Shown piece after piece: positions 26,392 to 33,441 of a stretch of DNA of 64,000 nucleotides. How positions within the stretch are numbered: the first letter of the stretch is position 1; each line of letters starts with the position of its first letter. Source of the stretch: CAYREV01 sp964423345 (GTDB taxonomy: Bacteria; Bacteroidota; Rhodothermia; Balneolales; Balneolaceae); assembly GCA_964423345.1 (NCBI GenBank), contig CAYREV010000014.1, positions 1 to 64,000 of the forward strand, given 5' to 3'. Below the pieces are notes generated by a model. The model saw nothing but the letters and a program-made list of their open reading frames with translations, was not told where the DNA came from and did no database searches. The position numbers and the translations under genes are program-made.

Positions 26392-27411
26392 ATGAATATT
26401 CTCGGTATTGAATCTTCTTGCGACGAGACCGCGGCCGCTGTCTATACGGATGGGGGGCTGCAATCCAATGTTATCGCTTCGCAGACGGTACACCAGAAGT
26501 ACGGTGGAGTGGTGCCGGAACTGGCTTCCCGGGCGCACCACAAGACCATATGGGCAACGGTGCGGCAGGCCCTGGAAGAAGCGGATATTCCATTGGAGAA
26601 TATTGATGCGGTAGCGGTTACCCAGGGACCGGGACTGATCGGGGCTCTTCTGGTAGGGGTCTGCTTTGCCAAGGGGATCGCCCTTTCCCATAAGATCCCG
26701 CTGGTGGGCGTCAACCATATGGATGCTCATATTTATGCCAATTTTATTGAAAACAAACCGGAATATCCCTTTGTAGCCCTGACCGTTTCGGGGGGGCATA
26801 CACAACTGCTGCTTGTTAAAGACCGCTTTCAGCATGAGATGCTGGGGACGACAAGGGATGATGCGGCGGGCGAGGCCTTCGATAAGATCGGGAAGATCCT
26901 GGGACTCCCATACCCCGCCGGACCGGTAATGGACAAACTGTCGCGGAAGGGTGACGACCGGTTTCATGATTTCCCGCAGGCGCTGCTTCAGGAGGATTTT
27001 GAATTCAGCTTCTCCGGATTAAAAACGTCGGTAATGTATTACCTGGAGGAACAGGAAGACCGGGAACAGTTCCTGGAAAATCACCTGGAGGATATTTGTG
27101 CCAGCGTATCGCGGGCCATTACCGAGGTGCTGGTTAAAAAGCTGCAGAATGCGGTAGAGCATACCGGTGTGCAGACGGTGGTTCTGGCAGGGGGCGTTTC
27201 GGCCAATTCCATGCTTCGGGATAAGGTTGACAAGCTGGCCGGACAGAAGGGGCTGGATCTTCATATACCCAGCCTGGAATACTGTACCGATAACGCCGCC
27301 ATGATTGCTGTTACGGGGTATATGATGGCAGAGGAGGGGATCTATGCTGACCTGAGTATGAAACCCTTTGCCAATTACAGCGAGCGGCCTTCTATCGAAA
27401 ACATCGGCTAA
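26392..27411 (+). CDS. tsaD: tRNA N6-adenosine threonylcarbamoyltransferase TsaD
   Basis: Transfers the threonylcarbamoyl group to A37 of ANN-decoding tRNAs, with TsaB and TsaE. 339 residues in the ASKHA fold: GIESSCDETAAAV at 5-17, NHMDAHIYAN with the metal-binding histidines, GGHTQLL, and VVLAGGVSANSMLRD near the C-terminus. The ATG at 26392 is the family start; a frame from 26332 adds 20 unrelated residues. Converges on rnhA with a 37-base gap. Confidence 0.96.
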   Translation: MNILGIESSCDETAAAVYTDGGLQSNVIASQTVHQKYGGVVPELASRAHHKTIWATVRQALEEADIPLENIDAVAVTQGPGLIGALLVGVCFAKGIALSHKIPLVGVNHMDAHIYANFIENKPEYPFVALTVSGGHTQLLLVKDRFQHEMLGTTRDDAAGEAFDKIGKILGLPYPAGPVMDKLSRKGDDRFHDFPQALLQEDFEFSFSGLKTSVMYYLEEQEDREQFLENHLEDICASVSRAITEVLVKKLQNAVEHTGVQTVVLAGGVSANSMLRDKVDKLAGQKGLDLHIPSLEYCTDNAAMIAVTGYMMAEEGIYADLSMKPFANYSERPSIENIG

Positions 27412-27448
27412 GGCAGAAGGCAGGAAGTTGGACTGTTCGTCTCAAACG

Positions 27449-27901
27449 TCAGTACTTTTTGGATTCTTCGACGGCCAGCCGGTCTACGCGGTTGTTGAGC
27501 TCATCGTCGGCGTGGCCTTTAACCTTGACCCAGGTTACCCTATGCCCTTTCATGGCACGCAGCATCCGTTGCCACAAGTCTACATTTTCCACGGGTTTTT
27601 TGTCGGCTTTTTTCCATCCGCGCTCAATCCAGCTTTTAATCCATCCCTTTTTGAAGGTATTAATGATGAGAGCGCTGTCGCTGTGAATACGGGCATGGCA
27701 CGGCCGCTTTAAAGCTTCCAGGGCTTCGATGACGGCGCGCATCTCCATCCTGTTGTTGGTGGTGTCGGCTTCACCTCCGGTTAACACTTTCTCTTTACTT
27801 CCCCAGATCAGCAGGGCGGCCCATCCACCCGGGCCGGGATTGCCGCTGCAGGCCCCGTCTGTGTATATGATGATTTCGTCCAGTTTATTCTGTTCAGACA
27901 T
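27449..27901 (-). CDS. rnhA: Ribonuclease HI
   Basis: Cleaves the RNA strand of RNA-DNA hybrids. 150 residues, usual length. Active-site residues are all present: Asp15 (YTDGACSGNPGPGG), Glu53 (NNRMEMRA), Asp75 (HSDSALI), His130 (KGHADDE) and Asp140 (NNRVDRLA). The start overlaps the end of pyrF by eight bases, so both are co-transcribed from the minus strand. Confidence 0.97.
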   Translation of the reverse strand: MSEQNKLDEIIIYTDGACSGNPGPGGWAALLIWGSKEKVLTGGEADTTNNRMEMRAVIEALEALKRPCHARIHSDSALIINTFKKGWIKSWIERGWKKADKKPVENVDLWQRMLRAMKGHRVTWVKVKGHADDELNNRVDRLAVEESKKY

Positions 27902-28733
27902 AGGATAGGGTGATTGGGTGTAATAGGTTTTTGAGTTCCGAAGCTCTCTTTTCTACCGATTCAAGCCAGTTTTGTTCTCCTTCGCCGGCATAGAGTATGC
28001 TGCGGCTGGAGTTGATCAGAGGCACTCCCATGTGCCCTTTAATAGCCTTCTGCAGCCCGGATACCGAGCCTCCCTGGGTACCGATACCGGGAATGAGCAG
28101 GGACCCACCGGGGTGATTGCGAATAATAGATTGAGCATCATCGGCCCGGGTAGCGCCCACAACCATACCCAGGTGCGTGGGATGAGTGTCCTGAAGGGCG
28201 GAAAGCCCGCCCGCAATGGCCGCGGCGAGGGACCCCGATGCCCCCGATGTTTGCATAAGGAAATCTCCGGCACCGGGGTTGGAGGTCAGGGTCAGGCAGT
28301 AGAGGGCTTTCCCCGGGTAATCGAGAAAGGGGTTCAGCGATTCAAATCCCATAAGTGGATTCACCGTCAGCGCGTCCACATCAAACACCTCGAAATATGC
28401 CTTGGCGTAATGGTCGGCGGTGGAGCTGATATCTCCCCTTTTGGCGTCTGCAATCGTGATATGGGTGTTGGGGATATAGTCCAGGATGTCACCGAAAACG
28501 TCCAGCCCGTCCCTCCCCAGGGCTTCGAAGAATCCCAGGTTGGGCTTGTAGGCACAGCAGTGACCGCGGGTAGCGTCAATTACCTGTTTTAAAAAGCTTC
28601 GAACCAGTTCCGAGGGGTCTGCATGCTTTTGCTTCAGCGAGTCGGGGATGCGCCGAATATCGGGGTCCAGGCCCACGCAAAGGCAGGAGTCGTTCTGTTC
28701 CAGCGCCTGTTTTAGTTTGTCAGTGAAATTCAT
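27894..28733 (-). CDS. pyrF: Orotidine 5'-phosphate decarboxylase (type 2)
   Basis: Last step of UMP synthesis. 279 residues, the longer type-2 form. CVGLDPDIRRIP at 19-30, YKPNLGFFEALG, the catalytic DAKRGDI with Asp96, Lys98 and Asp101, and a phosphate-binding PGIGTQGGSV near the C-terminus. Forms a two-gene unit with rnhA. Confidence 0.95.
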   Translation of the reverse strand: MNFTDKLKQALEQNDSCLCVGLDPDIRRIPDSLKQKHADPSELVRSFLKQVIDATRGHCCAYKPNLGFFEALGRDGLDVFGDILDYIPNTHITIADAKRGDISSTADHYAKAYFEVFDVDALTVNPLMGFESLNPFLDYPGKALYCLTLTSNPGAGDFLMQTSGASGSLAAAIAGGLSALQDTHPTHLGMVVGATRADDAQSIIRNHPGGSLLIPGIGTQGGSVSGLQKAIKGHMGVPLINSSRSILYAGEGEQNWLESVEKRASELKNLLHPITLSYV

Positions 28734-28797
28734 CCGGTTTTGTTTAATTCAGCAGAAGATACTAATTGGCCCTTGGTATATAAAATGATCTTCATTG

Positions 28798-28825
28798 AAA
28801 AAGGCGGAACCGGAAGTTCCGCCTT
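28798..28825 (-). terminator. Terminator of the fadL-SGNH1 unit
   Basis: Perfect ten-bp stem 28801-28810/28816-28825 with a five-base loop; on the minus strand it is followed by TTTTT. Lies about 30 bases beyond the stop of the SGNH lipoprotein gene and before pyrF. Confidence 0.85.
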
Positions 28826-28857
28826 CGTCCCGAATGGGAACATAAGATCACCCGTTT

Positions 28858-30252
28858 TTATTGGACGGGAATGCCTTCGGGGATATCGGTTATATCAATT
28901 TGTTCAACATTGGCCCCGTAAAAATTATTGATAACCTTTATGGTTTCGTTGGCGATCACTGCCGCTCCACGGTTGGTGGGGTGGATGCCGTCAAACGAAA
29001 AGAGGGAGCCGGGCAGCGGCCGGAGGGTGAGGTCGTCGGCCGGATAGCCGCCGCCATTGCTTTGGTAATTGCTGAGGACGTCATCATAGATTCCGTTGAT
29101 ATCCACCAGGGCAAAACCGGCCGAGGAGACGGCGGAGCTGATAATACCGTTGTATTGAGCTACGGCGCCTGCTGCCTGCTCCAGCTCGGAATTGGCCGGG
29201 TCGGCGTCGCCCAGCTTTCCATCGAGCACATACTTGTCGGGTATAGCCGTCTCGGGCTGGATGGGGGGATTAATCTCACCTTCCTGCACCTTGGTGAAGT
29301 AGGAGGAGGCGGTGAGCAGCAGGAAATCGTCCCGGCGCATCACGTTCGTGGTGTCATCCACCTGGATATAAATGTCGAAATTGCCGTTCTGGGTTACCAG
29401 CTGGTAGCTTTGGGTATCGGCATTGAAAACGATGGCCCCCTGTTGCTGAAGCTGGCTTCGAAGCAGGAACACAAAGGGGATGCTCGTTACATCGGGGATA
29501 TTATATGCCACCACGCCGGCTCCGGTGGAGGCCAGGGCCTGCACGGATCCCTGGTAGAGGTTCTGAAAGGTAGTGGGATCGGTAATGGCCTGTCCTTCCC
29601 CGCCGCTTTTCACAAACCCCAGCACATCGTTGTTACCCAGCCAGAAGGTGATAAATGTGGGGTTTTGCGCGGCCACCTGGTTGTGAATATTGGGGGCGTC
29701 TTTGGCCAGCTCCGAATTGGGGAGCACAAAGCTGTAGAAGGGGTTGAATTTCGGGTGTTGCGGGTTCGTAGACCGCTCTTTCAGCATTCCCTGGTTCCCG
29801 GGATTCAGGTAGTCCACCAGAATGGAACCGGGCACGCCCATATTTTCAAAGGGCTTGTCGGATTCTTCAAAAATCTGGGTGCCGTTATTGGGATTTCTGT
29901 GTGTCTGCAGGGGGCTCAGGCTGGTAAGTTCGATTCGGCCGACCGGTTTACCGTCCACGAAACCGAGTCCCGGGTTGGTAACCAGCGGCTGTTCAAAGTT
30001 GCCGACCTGCCGGAACTGCCGCGCCAGCAGCCGCGGGAAAGAAAACTCCTGTGCATCACGGTAGAGCGCCCCGTTTTGAAATCCGGCCGTGAGGCTGTTG
30101 CCTACAGCTACATAGGTGGAAAAGTCGGCATCTCCTGAATTGAGCTCCTCGGTGTCCAGGTCGTTATAGTCTTTACAGCCCGCTGCAATAAGCAGCAGGA
30201 GTCCGATGGCGGGAATAATCTTTTTCATCGTCAGGTTATTCATAACAGTCAT
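28858..30252 (-). CDS. SGNH/GDSL-hydrolase lipoprotein (copy 1)
   Basis: 464-residue predicted lipoprotein: signal ending LLIAAGC with Cys26. SGNH blocks are complete: GNSLTAG with nucleophile Ser53, MGVPG (block II glycine), WLGNNDV with oxyanion Asn208, and DGIHP with Asp421 and His424. Such enzymes hydrolyse esters of lipids or sugars. ATG 30252 is chosen because GGAG lies eight to nine bases upstream; Met9 is an alternative. Begins 18 bases after fadL, so both form one unit. Residues 230-400 hold a large insertion that also occurs in copy 2. Confidence 0.88.
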   Translation of the reverse strand: MTVMNNLTMKKIIPAIGLLLLIAAGCKDYNDLDTEELNSGDADFSTYVAVGNSLTAGFQNGALYRDAQEFSFPRLLARQFRQVGNFEQPLVTNPGLGFVDGKPVGRIELTSLSPLQTHRNPNNGTQIFEESDKPFENMGVPGSILVDYLNPGNQGMLKERSTNPQHPKFNPFYSFVLPNSELAKDAPNIHNQVAAQNPTFITFWLGNNDVLGFVKSGGEGQAITDPTTFQNLYQGSVQALASTGAGVVAYNIPDVTSIPFVFLLRSQLQQQGAIVFNADTQSYQLVTQNGNFDIYIQVDDTTNVMRRDDFLLLTASSYFTKVQEGEINPPIQPETAIPDKYVLDGKLGDADPANSELEQAAGAVAQYNGIISSAVSSAGFALVDINGIYDDVLSNYQSNGGGYPADDLTLRPLPGSLFSFDGIHPTNRGAAVIANETIKVINNFYGANVEQIDITDIPEGIPVQ

Positions 30253-30270
30253 TGCTTGATTCTCCAAGTT

Positions 30271-31524
30271 TTAAAAATTCAGTGTCACTCCCAGGCCGGG
30301 CAGGTTGGCATGGGTGTTGTACACGCCGTCAACACCGCTTTCGGTGTTTTCAACACGGCGCTGCTTGGCCCGGATAAAGATATAGGAGGCATCAACATCC
30401 AGATAGTCGGTGATGCTGAAGGTCAGTCCCCCGGAAAAGAGCCAGCGATCGGCATCGGGGAGGGTGGGGTCCACATATTTTTCCCTGATGGGGTTTTTGT
30501 CGTAGGCGATACCGGCGCGGACGGTAAGCCCTTCGAGCGGTATGCCGGTATACTCACTGCCTACCCGCAGCTGCCAGGAATCCTGGAAATTTCGTTCGGT
30601 AACCGTTTCCGTTATGCCTCCCAGCTCTTGTACCGGCTGGTCGAATTCAATTCTCAGCTCGTCGTAACTGGACCAGCCCCACCATACGTAATCCACTTCC
30701 ACGCTTAGGTCGTCAGTGGGCTTGACGTTGACGGCTGCCACCCAGCTGGCCGGAAGGTCGATGGTCGTCGATCCTTCGACGGGCACCTTGAACGCCCCCG
30801 GAAGATCCCGGAACTGGCCGCTGCCTTCAAATTCTGCGGCCACTTCGCTACGGTAGGTGAAGCCGAGGGTTACTTTTTCAACGGGCTTATACATAATCCC
30901 TGCGTTGTAACCGAAAGCAGGTTCCTTAAGGTCGCCCTTGAGGGAGAAGGCTCCCTCGGGCGAGAAGGTTTGCAAGGCCCTTCTGAATTTCACCTTCCCG
31001 TGAAAGGCTACCCGAAGCCCGGCGCCCAGTTGAATCTTGCCGATACCGAAATCGGGCAGGGTATAGGCAACCGCCGGATTGGCAAAGAGAGTCTGAATGT
31101 CTGCCTCAATGGAAGAGCCGCGTCCCAACCAGTTTTCGGGCCACTTGGTGCCAAGGCCGAAAGGAGCATATACGCCGAGCCCGGCCGTGAGGCCTTCGGT
31201 AATCTGGTAGGAGCCGAAAAAGCTGGGTACCCAGAACTGCTGATCTTTCATATCGATCTTCTGCCCGTGGGGTGCAAGGGGCGAGAGGTTGCGGAAAGAG
31301 GTGCGGGGTGCAATAATGGTGGCCCCGGTACTGATATGGACGCCTTCCAGGCTGGAGAGGCCGGCAGGATTGTAATAGATGGTTGACACATGATCTGCGT
31401 AGGCCGAGAAAGCTCCGAGCATACCGTTGGCTCTCACACTGGCTTCGTAAATGGAGAAGCCGCTGGCAAAAGCCGATGCGGACCCCAGGAATAGGAAGCA
31501 TAAGGTGGCAATAAATCTTCGCAT
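30271..31524 (-). CDS. Outer-membrane protein of the FadL/OmpP1/TodX family
   Basis: 417-residue beta-barrel expected to let long-chain fatty acids or hydrophobic compounds cross the outer membrane. Signal peptide 1-21 (SASAFASG), then the FadL N-terminus GFSIYEASVRANGMLGAFSA and STIYYNPAGLSSLEG, many amphipathic strands, and a C-terminal aromatic (LNF). Co-transcribed with the SGNH lipoprotein behind it. Substrate not determinable from sequence. Confidence 0.93.
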   Translation of the reverse strand: MRRFIATLCFLFLGSASAFASGFSIYEASVRANGMLGAFSAYADHVSTIYYNPAGLSSLEGVHISTGATIIAPRTSFRNLSPLAPHGQKIDMKDQQFWVPSFFGSYQITEGLTAGLGVYAPFGLGTKWPENWLGRGSSIEADIQTLFANPAVAYTLPDFGIGKIQLGAGLRVAFHGKVKFRRALQTFSPEGAFSLKGDLKEPAFGYNAGIMYKPVEKVTLGFTYRSEVAAEFEGSGQFRDLPGAFKVPVEGSTTIDLPASWVAAVNVKPTDDLSVEVDYVWWGWSSYDELRIEFDQPVQELGGITETVTERNFQDSWQLRVGSEYTGIPLEGLTVRAGIAYDKNPIREKYVDPTLPDADRWLFSGGLTFSITDYLDVDASYIFIRAKQRRVENTESGVDGVYNTHANLPGLGVTLNF

Positions 31525-31690
31525 GGATACTAGGTTTTGGTAGATGATAATTTAGGTTATTGGCAGATTGTAGGCTGGCGCCAAATTTGTCTGAAAATGG
31601 TGAATATTGACTAAAAATGAAAGAAATAGATGCCGGAAAAGAACTAACGCAAAATGGGGGAGTATCATTTATTCAAAAGGCGGGAGATAG

Positions 31691-31727
31691 AAAAAAAACA
31701 CCTCCCGAAAGGACGGAAGGTGTTTTT
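31691..31727 (-). terminator. Terminator between the two barrel/SGNH modules
   Basis: Stem 31694-31703/31718-31727 (ten bp, with a further short CC/GG pairing inside), followed on the minus strand by a T-run from 31691-31698. Located after the SGNH copy 2 stop, separating the TonB-receptor unit from the fadL unit. Confidence 0.8.
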
Positions 31728-31762
31728 GAACAGATTGTTTTCAGGAAGAGCCCTTTGGCCGG

Positions 31763-33427
31763 TTACCAGGTTTTGGCACTGGTTCCGGGCTGCTCGCTGA
31801 GGCAGTCGCCGTTGCAAAGCTGCACGCTGGGAAGATTCAACACATCCACTTCCGGTATGTCGGCGCTGAAGGCATCATTTATGACTCCGATAATATCGTT
31901 GGCTATGATGGCTCCACCGCGAATATTGGGATGGATGCCGTCGGTCGACATAACGCCATTGGGGCTGAAGTCGGGCTGAAGGTCCACCCCGTTGACTGTG
32001 ATGCCCACCTCTCCGTCGCTCAGCCCGAACAGATCGGTAAAGGCACTGGTGGCCGAGTTGGTGTTGTAGAGCGCCAGTCGTTCGGGAAAGTTGGAGACGG
32101 CTGTGGCAATAATGCCGTTAAAGGTGGCACGGCTGGTTTCAATCTCCAGCTGTTCGTCCTGGGTAAGGTAGTACCGGTCGCCGCTCAGATTGCCCGTGGC
32201 AAGGTCATACCCCAGGGGAATAACGATCCCGATGGGGGTGTCTTTGGGGTCTGGATCCCCGTCGGCTTCCTTGCCGAGCAGGCTTCCGGCCGACATCAGC
32301 ACCAGCTCGCCGGCGACGAGGGGCCGCGACTGCTCATAGGGGACGAGGGCCGCACGCTGTTCGGCGGTGATGGCTCCGGCTCCCTCCAGCATGTCGAACT
32401 CCTCCTCCAGGTCGTCCAGGGTCTCGTCTATAGCCAGAATGGGGTTTTGGCCCGCACTGTAGCTGATTTTCCTGCGGTCAATGTCTTCCTGCGGCTGTAT
32501 GCCGTTATCCGCAAGGGCCTGCAGGGCCTGGTTCACGGGATCCAGCGCCTGGTTCAGCTGGGCGGCGGTGGTCTCGTCAAGCGGTATGGCGTTGTATCGT
32601 ACGGCCTGGAAGAGGGGAGCGGCCAGCAGCGGCGGAATATTCACCACTACACCCTTGGCCGTGGTGTTCTGCATCAGGCTGCCCACGGTGGCATTGAAGC
32701 GGGTGTTGAAATCGGAATCCGACGTCAGGTAAGCCGGGTTGGAAGCCCCTGTGGCTGCATAGCCCAGCACGTCCAGGCTGCCTATCCAAAGGGTGATAAA
32801 GGTAGGCTGGGCCAAGATGGCATCCTCCAGGATGGTGGAGCTGCCGGGCGAGGAGGCAAATCGGGCATAAAACGGGCTGTAGGCCGGGTTGGCCGGATCA
32901 TCCGGTCCCCCGGTGGCTCCGGTAAGCAGCTGTCCCACGGTAATGCCGGGGACCCCGAAATTGTTCAGCGAGGCGGCGTCCCCACCGTAGGCTCCGATCG
33001 TCTCGCCCGTAACAACCGGCGAGGGGGCCGGAATCGAGGCGTCCAGCTTGAAACGTCCCAGCACAATGTTACCGACCGGATTTGTGCCGGCCACCGTATT
33101 GAATCCGCTTTCGGAATTGATATCGGGTTGGGTAAAGCCCAGGTCCTGCCCGGAAGCCGTGGAAAACTGTTTGGACAGCAGGGCGGGATAGGAATTGGAC
33201 TGGCCCAGGTTATAGAGGGCCCCATCCATGTAACCCGCCGTTACGGAACTTCCAATGGCTGCATAACTGCTGAAGTCGGCCGTTCCCGGATCGCCGCCCG
33301 AGACGGGCTCCGGAACGGGATTGCTCTCCAGCTGGTCTTCAACAAGGGCATCGTAGCTGCTTTCACAGGAGATCGTTAAAAAAACAGCTCCCAGGAGTAG
33401 TAGGGTATATTTGAATAGAGATTTCAT
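31763..33427 (-). CDS. SGNH-like lipoprotein (copy 2), block III degenerate
   Basis: 554-residue predicted lipoprotein (LTISC, Cys21), clearly a paralogue of copy 1: GSSVTAGYMDGALY with Ser61, FGVPG, QPTFITLWIGSLDVLGY, and DGIHPNIRG with Asp496 and His499. In block III the oxyanion Asn found in copy 1 (GNND) is replaced: the motif reads G216-S-L-D219. The catalytic Ser, Asp and His remain, so it may be an altered hydrolase or a binding protein. Starts 14 bases after the TonB receptor stop. A long insertion (about 270-430) separates blocks III and V. Confidence 0.86.
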   Translation of the reverse strand: MKSLFKYTLLLLGAVFLTISCESSYDALVEDQLESNPVPEPVSGGDPGTADFSSYAAIGSSVTAGYMDGALYNLGQSNSYPALLSKQFSTASGQDLGFTQPDINSESGFNTVAGTNPVGNIVLGRFKLDASIPAPSPVVTGETIGAYGGDAASLNNFGVPGITVGQLLTGATGGPDDPANPAYSPFYARFASSPGSSTILEDAILAQPTFITLWIGSLDVLGYAATGASNPAYLTSDSDFNTRFNATVGSLMQNTTAKGVVVNIPPLLAAPLFQAVRYNAIPLDETTAAQLNQALDPVNQALQALADNGIQPQEDIDRRKISYSAGQNPILAIDETLDDLEEEFDMLEGAGAITAEQRAALVPYEQSRPLVAGELVLMSAGSLLGKEADGDPDPKDTPIGIVIPLGYDLATGNLSGDRYYLTQDEQLEIETSRATFNGIIATAVSNFPERLALYNTNSATSAFTDLFGLSDGEVGITVNGVDLQPDFSPNGVMSTDGIHPNIRGGAIIANDIIGVINDAFSADIPEVDVLNLPSVQLCNGDCLSEQPGTSAKTW

Positions 33428-33441
33428 AGATCGAAAGTTTA

